The position numbers and the translations under genes are program-made. The notes beneath the pieces were generated by a model that saw nothing but the letters and a program-made list of their open reading frames with translations, did no database searches and was not told where the DNA came from. DNA of 62,989 bases, from positions 1 through 62,989 of the forward strand of contig DASXOZ010000060.1 in NCBI GenBank assembly GCA_036493895.1, written 5' to 3'. The DNA is from Candidatus Binatia bacterium (GTDB lineage Bacteria; Desulfobacterota; Binatia; UBA1149; CAITLU01). Every line of letters begins with the position of its first letter. Position 1 is the first letter of the stretch. Of this stretch, positions 1-7,592 are shown in pieces.

Positions 1-3
1 CCT

Positions 4-179
4 TGCCCGCGCTCGCTACGTCCTCGGCCGCGATCGCGGTACGCGCTTCGCGCGTCAATGCGGCCTGCGGAGCCGCTCGCACGGGCAAGGCCTGCGCCCG
101 CCCGGCGGCGCGGAGGTTTGCGCGTAGGCAATGCCCGCGCCTGCTACGTCCTCGGCCGCGATCGCGCTGCGCGCTCCGC
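4..179. repeat. imperfect direct repeat upstream of the HMGCS-like gene
   Basis: Two copies of about 48 bases start at 4 and 132, offset by 128 bases, and differ at about five positions. A core of 23 bases (ctacgtcctcggccgcgatc and the next gcg) is identical. The segment before the first gene shows no convincing coding pattern and no transposase. Whether it is noncoding duplication or a decayed gene end cannot be told from the window. Confidence 0.6.
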
Positions 180-268
180 CCCACGCGTTCGTGCGGTTTG
201 CCCGGGTCGCTCGTTACGGGAAGTAGAAGGCGGGGGCACCCACTTTTCTTTTCGCGACGAGGATCACG

Positions 269-1678
269 ATGGCTGGTATCGTTTCGTTCGCAAGCTACGT
301 TCCCTTCCACCGCATCGCGCGCAAGACCATTGCGCAGGCGCTCGGCACCGGCGGCGGCAAGGGCGAGCGTTCGGTTGCCTCCTACGACGAAGACACGGTG
401 ACGATGGCGGTCGAAGCCGCGCGCGATTGTGTTCGCAGGCGCGATACGGCCGGGGTCAAGGCACTGTACTTCGCGACGACGGAGCCGCCTTACGTCGAGA
501 AGCTCAATTCCGCGACGATCCATGCGGCGCTCGATCTTCCTGCTGCCGTGCGCTGTCTCGACATCTCGTGCTCGATCCGCGCCGGAGCCGGCTCGTTGCT
601 CGCGGCGCATGACGCCGCAGTGGCCGGCGGACAGGCGCTGGCGACGATGGCCGACATCCGCATCGGTGCCCCCGAGGGAAGCGCCGAGAGCAGCGGCGGC
701 GACGGCGCGGCCGCGTTCCTGTTCGGCACGAGCGACGTCATCGCGCAGGTGGAAGCCACCTGGAGCGGGACCCTCGAGTTCCTCAGCAGCTGGCGCGTGG
801 CGGGACAGCGGTATTCGAAAACCTGGGAGGAGCGCTTTTCGCTGACCCAGGGTTGGGGGCCGCTGCTGGCAGACGCCGCAAAAAACCTTCTCGCTTCGGC
901 CAAGGTTTCTCCCGCCGACATCGCGTGGTTCGTCGTCGACGCGCCCAACGCCCGTGCCAGCGCCGGTTTTCTCGCGCAGGCCGGAATTCCCGCCGAAAAG
1001 ATCATCGATGCGCGCCTCGACACGATCGGGCACGCCGGCGCCGCCCAGGTGGGGCTGATGCTCGCGACCGCGCTGGAGAAGGCCAGACCCGGCGACAGGA
1101 TCGCCGTGATCGCGGCTTCCGACGGTGTCGATGCGATGCTGCTGCGCGCCACCGGCCTCATCGCGGACGGGCGGCCCGAACGCACCGTGGACCGCTGGGT
1201 CGACTCCAAGCGCGCCGATTTGCCGTACACGCGCTTCCTCAAGTGGCGCGGCATCCTGGAGACCGAGCCGCCGCGGCGACCGGATCCCCAGCGGCCGGCC
1301 GGGCCGCCGTCTCTTCGCAGCCACCGCTGGAAGTTCGCGCTCGTCGGCAGCGAGTGCACCGCCTGCGGCGCCCGCCACCTTCCTCCGCAGGAGGTTTGCG
1401 TCGCGTGCCGCGCTTCGCACAAGATGCGCGACGTTTCGTTCGCCGACGGCAAGGCCACGATCAAGACGTTTGCCGTGGACCGCCTGGCGTTCACGCCGCA
1501 GCCGCCGATGGTCGTCGCGGTGATCGATTTCGAGGGAGGCGGACGCGTGCAGAGCGAGCTCACCGACGTCGAGCCGGCCAAAGTCGCGATCGGCGATCCC
1601 GTCGAGATGACGTTCCGGCGGCTGTTCACCGCCGACGCAGTACACAACTACTTCTGGAAAGGGCGCCCGGCGCGCTGA
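269..1678 (+). CDS. HMG-CoA-synthase/KAS III-like protein fused to OB-fold (DUF35) zinc-ribbon domain
   Basis: Product is 469 aa. Residues 1-330 have the thiolase-superfamily fold of HMG-CoA synthase or 3-oxoacyl-ACP synthase III, with the probable nucleophile C101 in DISCSIRAGAGS. The C-terminal about 120 residues carry a four-Cys zinc ribbon (CTACG, then CVAC) followed by an OB-fold of the DUF35/ACAC type. In archaea, separate thiolase, HMG-CoA synthase and DUF35 proteins form one complex that passes acetoacetyl-CoA between active sites. Here the last two are fused and a thiolase follows after 12 bases, so a joint acyl-CoA condensing or cleaving function is inferred. The substrate is unknown. 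The ATG at 269 was chosen because homologous sequence begins there. Confidence 0.85.
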   Translation: MAGIVSFASYVPFHRIARKTIAQALGTGGGKGERSVASYDEDTVTMAVEAARDCVRRRDTAGVKALYFATTEPPYVEKLNSATIHAALDLPAAVRCLDISCSIRAGAGSLLAAHDAAVAGGQALATMADIRIGAPEGSAESSGGDGAAAFLFGTSDVIAQVEATWSGTLEFLSSWRVAGQRYSKTWEERFSLTQGWGPLLADAAKNLLASAKVSPADIAWFVVDAPNARASAGFLAQAGIPAEKIIDARLDTIGHAGAAQVGLMLATALEKARPGDRIAVIAASDGVDAMLLRATGLIADGRPERTVDRWVDSKRADLPYTRFLKWRGILETEPPRRPDPQRPAGPPSLRSHRWKFALVGSECTACGARHLPPQEVCVACRASHKMRDVSFADGKATIKTFAVDRLAFTPQPPMVVAVIDFEGGGRVQSELTDVEPAKVAIGDPVEMTFRRLFTADAVHNYFWKGRPAR

Positions 1679-1690
1679 AGAGGGAAGCAT

Positions 1691-2863
1691 ATGGCGAGCA
1701 ACGGAATCCGCGACCGCGTGGCAATCGTCGGCATGGGCTGCACGTCGTTCGGCGAGCACTGGAACCGCGGCCTCGACGACCTGCTGATCGAGGCGGCAGA
1801 GTCCGCGCAGGCTTCGGCCGGAATCGACGCCGACAAGATCGATGCGTACTGGCTCGGCACGATGGGGAACCTTTCGGGACTGACGCTGTCGGAACCGCTC
1901 AAGATCAACTACAAGCCGGTCACCCACGTCGAGAATTACTGCGCCACCGGCAGCGAGGCGCTGCGCAATGCAGCGTACGCGGTGGCCTCGGGCGCTTACG
2001 ATTGCGTGATGGCAATTGGAGTCGAGAAGCTCAAGGATTCGGGTTTTTCGGGCCTCGTCGTCACGCCGCCTCCGAGCGACGGGACGCATCCGGCGATGAC
2101 CGCTCCCGCGCAGTTCTCGCTGCTGGCCCCTGCCTACTTCAAGAAGTACGGCCTCGACGACGAGACCGGCAAGGAAGTGCTTTCGCGCATCGCGTTCAAG
2201 AACCATTCGAACGGCGCGAAGAATCCGAAGGCCCAGTTCCGCAAGGAAGTGCCGATGGAGCAGATCCGCAACTCGCCGCGCGTGGCCGATCCTCTCGGCA
2301 TCATGGACTGCTCGGGAGTGAGCGACGGCTCGGCGGCGGCGATCGTCGTGAGGGCCGAGGACGCGCACAAGTACACGGACAAGCCGATTTTCATCAAGGC
2401 GCTGTCGTTCATCGCCGGACCGGCCGCCGGTCCCCTGTCCCAGGACTACGACTTCACGACCTTCCCCGAAGTCGTGGCCTCTGCCCGGGACGCCTACTCG
2501 CAGGCCGGCGTGAAGAACCCGGCCGAAGAAATTTCGATGGCCGAGGTCCACGACTGCTTCACGCCCACCGAGCTGGTTCTCTACGAGGACCTGGGCTTTG
2601 CCGAACGAGGCGGCGCCTGGCGCGACGTCCTCGCCGGTGCCTTCGACCTCGGCGGCCGCCTTCCGGTCAATCCGGACGGGGGGCTGAAATCTTTCGGCCA
2701 TCCGATCGGCGCCTCGGGCCTGAGGATGATGTACGAAATGTGGCTGCAGCTTCGCGGAGAGGCCGGGCCGCGGCAGATTTCCAATCCGAAGCTGGGACTT
2801 ACCCACAACCTCGGGGGAGCGCCGGGCCGCTGCGTGAGCTTCGTGTCGGTCGTCGGTCTCTGA
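1691..2863 (+). CDS. SCP2-type thiolase (acetyl-CoA acetyltransferase family)
   Basis: Product is 390 aa, normal for nonspecific lipid-transfer-type thiolases. The nucleophile region is ENYCATGSEAL (C84), and the catalytic His lies in KSFGHPIGASG. The C-terminal motif HNLGGAPGR replaces the second Cys motif of classical thiolases, as is usual in the SCP2/SCP-x branch. It should catalyse thiolytic cleavage or condensation of acyl-CoA in the cytoplasm. It starts 12 bases after the HMGCS/OB-fold gene, behind a purine-rich GAGGGA, and both are probably cotranscribed. Such pairs are typical of accessory beta-oxidation or sterol side-chain clusters. Confidence 0.88.
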   Translation: MASNGIRDRVAIVGMGCTSFGEHWNRGLDDLLIEAAESAQASAGIDADKIDAYWLGTMGNLSGLTLSEPLKINYKPVTHVENYCATGSEALRNAAYAVASGAYDCVMAIGVEKLKDSGFSGLVVTPPPSDGTHPAMTAPAQFSLLAPAYFKKYGLDDETGKEVLSRIAFKNHSNGAKNPKAQFRKEVPMEQIRNSPRVADPLGIMDCSGVSDGSAAAIVVRAEDAHKYTDKPIFIKALSFIAGPAAGPLSQDYDFTTFPEVVASARDAYSQAGVKNPAEEISMAEVHDCFTPTELVLYEDLGFAERGGAWRDVLAGAFDLGGRLPVNPDGGLKSFGHPIGASGLRMMYEMWLQLRGEAGPRQISNPKLGLTHNLGGAPGRCVSFVSVVGL

Positions 2864-2933
2864 TCGCCGTTTCAGCTTTCCCTGCGGCCCCTCTTGTTGT
2901 CAGCGCCGGGAAGACCCTTAATGCTTTCGAGGG

Positions 2934-2957
2934 GGCCACGCCCGTCGGGGCGTGGCC
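2934..2957 (+). terminator. intrinsic terminator-like hairpin after the thiolase gene
   Basis: A perfect 10-bp stem (ggccacgccc / gggcgtggcc) with loop gtcg is followed by TTTCC. It lies about 70 bases after the thiolase stop and 31 bases before the next start, and probably separates the two units. Confidence 0.7.
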
Positions 2958-2988
2958 TTTCCAATTGAGAAATCCCGGAGGACCACCG

Positions 2989-3681
2989 GTGTCCGCTCAT
3001 CAGGATACCGTCAATCTTTTCGTCGACCTTGTCAGCCGCGCTGACGAGGACATCCATCTGCCCGCGGCGGCCCTGGCGATCGCCCGCATCGCTTACCCCA
3101 CCCTGGACATGGACCTTTGGCTCGACGAGCTCACTGCGCTGCGCCACGAGGCGCGGGCAGCGGCAGACGCATACACGGGCTCCGATCCGCTCGAGCCGGT
3201 GCTCGACGTCGTCTTCGAGGAACGGGGCTTCGACGGCGACCGCGAGAACTACTACGATCCGCGCAACAGTTTTCTGAGCGACGTGATCGAGCGGCGCCGC
3301 GGCATTCCGATCACGCTGGCGATGGTGCTGCTCGAAGCCGCGCGCGGCGCCGGCGTCCGCGTCGTCGGCATCGGCTTTCCGGGCCATTTCCTGGTCTGTC
3401 ATCCGCAGAGCCAGCGTTACCTCGACGTTTTCCGCAAGGGACTGGTGCTCGACCGCCCGGGTCTTCTCGAGCTGCTGCGTCGCCAGGGCCTCGGGCCCGA
3501 TGCGTGGAGGGACGAGTTCCTGGCGCCGGTGGGCCGCTCGCAGATGCTCGCGCGCATGCTCAACAACCTGAGGCGCCACTACACGCAGACCGGCAACGAA
3601 GGCGCACTTGCGACGGTGATCGCGATGTCGCACGGCCTCGAGCTGGCCCGCGAGCACAGCTCCGCGGCGCTCGTTCAGTAG
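2989..3681 (+). CDS. SirB1-like transglutaminase-fold protein
   Basis: Product is 230 aa. The reading frame is open far upstream, but GTG at 2989 has an ideal GGAGGA at 2977-2982, so that start is chosen. The central segment (RRGIPITLAMVLLEAARGAG, then GFPGHFLV) is the signature of the SirB1/YchA transglutaminase-like family. The C-terminal part is helical and TPR-like. The family has no firmly established biochemical role. It lacks an obvious operon partner and converges with the histidine kinase gene 27 bases away. Confidence 0.8.
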   Translation: MSAHQDTVNLFVDLVSRADEDIHLPAAALAIARIAYPTLDMDLWLDELTALRHEARAAADAYTGSDPLEPVLDVVFEERGFDGDRENYYDPRNSFLSDVIERRRGIPITLAMVLLEAARGAGVRVVGIGFPGHFLVCHPQSQRYLDVFRKGLVLDRPGLLELLRRQGLGPDAWRDEFLAPVGRSQMLARMLNNLRRHYTQTGNEGALATVIAMSHGLELAREHSSAALVQ

Positions 3682-3708
3682 CGGCACGCTTGCGGCGCGC
3701 CGCGCCGC

Positions 3709-5688
3709 TCAGAGCGGCTCTCCCGCCGGGCGCGGGCGTGCGTCGACTTCGCTCGCGTCGAGCGCCGTACGCAGCGTCCGCAGAAGTTCGTCATCCGAAA
3801 ACGGCTTCTCCAGCACCGCGGCAAACCGGCCGCTGCCTCGGTCGACGAGCCCCCCGGTCATCAGCACGATCGGCAGTTCGGGTTGCTCGGCGTGCAGGCG
3901 TTGCTCGAGCTCGCGGCCGTTGCCGCCGGACATCACGAGGTCGGTGACCACCGCATCGATGTCGCCGGTGTGTTCGCGAAACCGTTCGAACGCCTCGTTG
4001 CCGCTGGCGGCCGTGACGATGCGATAGCCGCTGCGCTCCAGGTTCTGGCGGCAGCGCAGCACGACCATCGGCTCGTCGTCGACGAGAAGAATGGTCTCGG
4101 TGCCGCGAAAGTCGGCGCGGGCGGCAGACGTCTCCGTGCTGACGGCAAGCGGCAGGTGAAGCTCGACCGTCGTCCCGCTGCCGACTTCGGAGCTGATCTC
4201 GACCGTTCCCCCGTGGGCGGTCGCGCATGCATACACCATCGCGAGACCGAGGCCGGTTCCGCCCCCTTCGGATTTGGTCGTGAAGAACGGCTCGAAAAGC
4301 CGGCCGCGCACGTTTTCGGCAATGCCCACGCCGTCGTCGCGGACACTCAGGACGATCATCGAACGGCCGTTTGACGGCTTCTCCCAGGCGCGGATCTCGA
4401 TGCTGCCGTCCGCCGCGATGGCGTCGCGCGCGTTGAGCCCCAGGTTGAGAATCGCCTGCGTGAGCTGGCCGGCGTCGGCGAGCACCGCCGGCAGCTTCTC
4501 GCTCGCGACCCGGACCGACATCCGCGACGGGACGGATGCACGCAGGAGCCGGGCGGTCGTCTCGACGATCTCGACGAGATCGCACCTGGCCAACCTCGCC
4601 GGCGACCGGCGGCTGAGCTGCAGGAGGCGGCGCGTGAGCTCGGAGGCTTGCTCAGCTGCCTGGCGGATGGAATCGGCGTACTCGGCAACCTGCTGCCGGC
4701 TCGTCGTCGGCAGGCGCAGCAGATCCGTATAACCGAGGATCCCGGTCAGCGAGTTGTTGAAGTCGTGCGCGAGTCCGCCGGCCAGCGTGCCGAGCGCTTC
4801 GAGCTTCTGGGACTGCGCGAGGCGCTGCTCGAGCAGGATCCTGCGACGCTCGGCCTCTTTCTGCTCGCTGACGTCGCGGCCGACGGCCTGCACCTCGACC
4901 AGGCTGCCGTCCTCGTCGAAGATCCCGCGATCGACCCAGTGGGTCCAGCACAGCACGCCGTCGTGGCGCCGCGAAAGGTGTTCGTCGACGAGCACCTCGA
5001 CTTCTCTCGAAACGAGGCGCTGGATCTTCTCGCGCACTCCTTGACGGAACTCTTCGGCGATGAGGTCGAAAAAGTTCGTACCGATATGGTCGTCGGGCCT
5101 GCCGCCGAAAAAATCGGCGTACGCCTGGTTCACGAACGTGCGGACACCGTCGATCGTGTAGCGCACGATGAAATCGGTCTGGTCGCGCACGATCGCTTCG
5201 TAACGGGCCTCGCTGCGACGCAGTCGCCGAGCCGCCGTGGTTTCGACCGACCGAAGGATCATGATCGAGTAAGGCTCTTCGCGTGAAGGGCGATGCAGGC
5301 GCACGCCGCTTACCGTTCGCTCGTCGAAGACCGCGGCCGGAGCAGCAGCCTCGTACCTGCCCCCGTTCTGGAACTCGCGCAGCCCGAAAAGGCCGCCGCC
5401 GGGAATCATCCCGAGGCCGATGCGGAATCTCTCGGTGATCACCGCAAGATCGCTGGTCCGGAAGATCGCTTCCGCGGCCGCTGTCGCGTAACGCACGAAG
5501 AGCATCGGCGGCAGGAGATCGGAGCGTTCGGGCACCGATCGGAGCCACGCCTCGAACCGGTCGTCGTCCCAGAAGTCTTCGCGATCGAACAAGGACCGCA
5601 CGCCGGTCCAGTCGACCACGATGAGCGCTGCCGCCTCGCCATCGGTCGAGCAGGCGAACGCGACGGCATCCTCGAACGTGCGGATCAT
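3709..5688 (-). CDS. PAS-domain hybrid histidine kinase with C-terminal receiver
   Basis: Product is 659 aa from the ATG at 5688, which has AGGAGGA five bases upstream. An earlier ATG at 5736 lacks this. Order of domains: an unrecognised N-terminal region (1-155), PAS sensor (about 158-280), phosphoacceptor H308 in GLAHDFNNSLTG, HATPase with GLGLAMVYACATAHGG (about 478-494), and a receiver domain (530-645) with phosphorylatable D583 and K628. No membrane segments are seen, so it should sense a cytoplasmic signal. No separate response regulator is adjacent. The output partner is unknown. Confidence 0.9.
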   Translation of the reverse strand: MIRTFEDAVAFACSTDGEAAALIVVDWTGVRSLFDREDFWDDDRFEAWLRSVPERSDLLPPMLFVRYATAAAEAIFRTSDLAVITERFRIGLGMIPGGGLFGLREFQNGGRYEAAAPAAVFDERTVSGVRLHRPSREEPYSIMILRSVETTAARRLRRSEARYEAIVRDQTDFIVRYTIDGVRTFVNQAYADFFGGRPDDHIGTNFFDLIAEEFRQGVREKIQRLVSREVEVLVDEHLSRRHDGVLCWTHWVDRGIFDEDGSLVEVQAVGRDVSEQKEAERRRILLEQRLAQSQKLEALGTLAGGLAHDFNNSLTGILGYTDLLRLPTTSRQQVAEYADSIRQAAEQASELTRRLLQLSRRSPARLARCDLVEIVETTARLLRASVPSRMSVRVASEKLPAVLADAGQLTQAILNLGLNARDAIAADGSIEIRAWEKPSNGRSMIVLSVRDDGVGIAENVRGRLFEPFFTTKSEGGGTGLGLAMVYACATAHGGTVEISSEVGSGTTVELHLPLAVSTETSAARADFRGTETILLVDDEPMVVLRCRQNLERSGYRIVTAASGNEAFERFREHTGDIDAVVTDLVMSGGNGRELEQRLHAEQPELPIVLMTGGLVDRGSGRFAAVLEKPFSDDELLRTLRTALDASEVDARPRPAGEPL

Positions 5689-5889
5689 CGGTGTCCTCCT
5701 ACCATGAATCGCCCGAGCGTAGCGTTCCGGCGTCACTCAGACGAGCCGCGGCGTCGCGCCCAGTCCGTGGATCGCGTGTCGTCCAGGGTGCCGCGCTCGA
5801 TCGGCAGCCGCATTGACACCAGCCCCCGCATGGGCAAGCAGTGCTCGCCCGCCGGCGGCGGGACATCTCGCCATGCGGAGGCCCGCAAC

Positions 5890-6651
5890 GTGATCGACTT
5901 CGAAACTCGCGGCAACATCGCCGTCATCTCCATCAACCGCCCCGAAGCTCGCAACGCCGTCAACGGCGCCGTCGCAAGCGGCATCGAAGCCGCGATCGAC
6001 CGGCTCGAGTCCGACGATTCGTTGTGGGTCGGCGTGCTGACGGGAAAGGGCCCGGTGTTCTGCGCCGGGGCCGACCTCAAGGCGATCAACTCGGGACAGG
6101 CCGCCGACCTTGCCACGGCAAAAGGCGGATTCGCAGGCTTTGTCGCGCGCGAGCGCAGCAAGCCGGTGATCGCAGCCGTGGACGGCCCCGCGCTGGCCGG
6201 CGGCTGCGAGATCTGCCTTGCCTGCGATCTCATCGTCGCCAGCCGCGAAGCCCGCTTCGGCGTGCCCGAGGTCAAGCGTTCGCTGGCTGCCGCAGCCGGC
6301 GCCTTGTTCCGTCTGCCGCGCGTGCTGCCGCGCAACGTCGCAACGTGGATGATCGCCACCGGCGAGCCGATCTCGGCCGAAGAGTGCGCGCGCTACGGCA
6401 TGGTGAACACGCTGTGCGATCCGGGCCAGGCCGTGGACCAGGCCGTCGAGCTTGCCGGACTGATCTGCAAGAACGCACCGCTTGCCGTGCGCGAAAGCCT
6501 GCGCGTGATGCGCGAGACCGCGATGGCCGGCGACGAGGCCGCGTTCCGCCGCTCGACCGAAGCGATGATGAACCTGGCTGCGACCGAGGACTTCTGGGAA
6601 GGACCGAAGGCTTTTATCGAGAAGCGGCCGCCGGTGTGGAAAGGGAAGTGA
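5890..6651 (+). CDS. enoyl-CoA hydratase/isomerase (crotonase) family protein
   Basis: Product is 253 aa from GTG 5890, with GGAG nine bases upstream. This gives the usual crotonase length and N-terminus (IDFETRGNIAVISINRP). The oxyanion-hole segments CAGADLKAI and LAGGCEICLACDL are present, and the Glu of FGVPEVKRSL is a candidate acid/base. It probably hydrates an enoyl-CoA or acts on a related acyl-CoA. Its 3' end overlaps the convergent nitroreductase gene by 38 bases. Confidence 0.87.
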   Translation: MIDFETRGNIAVISINRPEARNAVNGAVASGIEAAIDRLESDDSLWVGVLTGKGPVFCAGADLKAINSGQAADLATAKGGFAGFVARERSKPVIAAVDGPALAGGCEICLACDLIVASREARFGVPEVKRSLAAAAGALFRLPRVLPRNVATWMIATGEPISAEECARYGMVNTLCDPGQAVDQAVELAGLICKNAPLAVRESLRVMRETAMAGDEAAFRRSTEAMMNLAATEDFWEGPKAFIEKRPPVWKGK

Positions 6652-7294
6652 CGCCGGGATCGATGTTCTCCCAGTGCAGGCACGTATCGATGCTGCGCCG
6701 CTGCGGTCTCCTGTAGGGCTGCAGCGGCCAGCCGATCGGGATCAGCGCTGCCGACGGCTGCGAAGGCGCGAGGCCCAGCCAGCGGTCGAGCTCGTCGTGG
6801 AACGCGAGCTGCATCATCGTAAGGCACGCTCCGAGCCCCACGGCACGACACGCCAGCAGGATGTTCTGGATCGCGGGGAACAGCGCCTGATACTGCGCGT
6901 GACCGCGGCGCGTCCAGCCCGCGACGACCAGGTGCACCGGCACTTCGTGGAAATGCTCGGCGAGCCAGATCGCCGATTCCATGTTGCGCCGTTTGGCCGG
7001 CGCGTACGATGGATCGCGCGCCGCTTCGACGGCAGGCGCGATGTACGCCGAAAAGGCGGCGCGGTAGCGCTCGGCGATCCACGCGCGCCGCTGCGGCTCG
7101 GTCACGGCGATGAAGATCCACGGCTGGCGGTTGCCGCCGCTCGGCGCGAAGGTGCCGGCCTCGCAAACCTTGCGGATGAGCTCGCGCGGCACGGGATCGG
7201 GTTTCAGGCGCCGGATGGCGCGCGTCGTGCGGATCCCTTCGAGAAGAGGAACGTCCTCGCCGATGGTCTCCGGATCGGGAACGGACCTGCTCAC
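6614..7294 (-). CDS. nitroreductase family FMN-dependent oxidoreductase
   Basis: Product is 226 aa. N-terminal GIRTTRAIRRLKPDPVP and SGGNRQPW are typical FMN-binding nitroreductase motifs, and the segment VGLGACLT matches the conserved C-terminal FMN/dimer region. It is an NAD(P)H-dependent flavoprotein that reduces nitro groups, quinones or similar. Start GTG 7294 overlaps the stop of the upstream gene by four bases (GTGA), implying translational coupling. The gene runs 38 bases into the convergent crotonase gene. Confidence 0.87.
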   Translation of the reverse strand: MSRSVPDPETIGEDVPLLEGIRTTRAIRRLKPDPVPRELIRKVCEAGTFAPSGGNRQPWIFIAVTEPQRRAWIAERYRAAFSAYIAPAVEAARDPSYAPAKRRNMESAIWLAEHFHEVPVHLVVAGWTRRGHAQYQALFPAIQNILLACRAVGLGACLTMMQLAFHDELDRWLGLAPSQPSAALIPIGWPLQPYRRPQRRSIDTCLHWENIDPGVTSLSTPAAASR

Positions 7295-7554
7295 TGGCAC
7301 TTCTCGCTGGCCGGCGGCACGCGGTGGCAGGCCATCGAGTCGGTGACGCCGCCGGAAATGTACGCGCAGGCGTTGGTGATCGCGCCTTCGCGCGCGAGCT
7401 CGACGGTTGCAGCGGCGACCGAGCGGCACTGGGAGCGGCCGTTGTAGGCCATGCAGACGTCGCAGGTATGCTCGCCCGCCGACATGCTGCCTGCGAGAAT
7501 CCAGCCGAGCCCGGCAAGGCTCAGCACGAGTCCAACGATACCGGCGCGGCTCAT
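7291..7554 (-). CDS. small membrane-anchored six-Cys protein of unknown function
   Basis: Product is 87 aa. Residues 3-24 form one hydrophobic segment (signal anchor or cleavable signal). The rest holds six Cys (31, 34, 43, 63, 76, 86), including CDVC, suggesting disulfides outside the cytoplasm or metal binding. I do not recognise the family. It sits between the membrane spermidine-synthase-like gene (38 bases) and the nitroreductase gene (GTGA overlap), so it belongs to that operon. Confidence 0.7.
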   Translation of the reverse strand: MSRAGIVGLVLSLAGLGWILAGSMSAGEHTCDVCMAYNGRSQCRSVAAATVELAREGAITNACAYISGGVTDSMACHRVPPASEKCQ

Positions 7555-7592
7555 CGGCGCGCACCATAGCGGCGGCCCTGCCGCCCGGCAAC

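Noticed and set aside
490..1647. A 385-codon open frame on the minus strand opposite the HMGCS-like gene
   Set aside because: It is a GC-rich antisense frame of a clearly conserved gene and shows no family signature, signal peptide or start context.
853..2988. Long upstream extension of the SirB1-like frame
   Set aside because: The frame runs through the HMGCS and thiolase genes out of phase with their conserved reading and is Arg-rich. GTG 2989 has an ideal ribosome-binding site.
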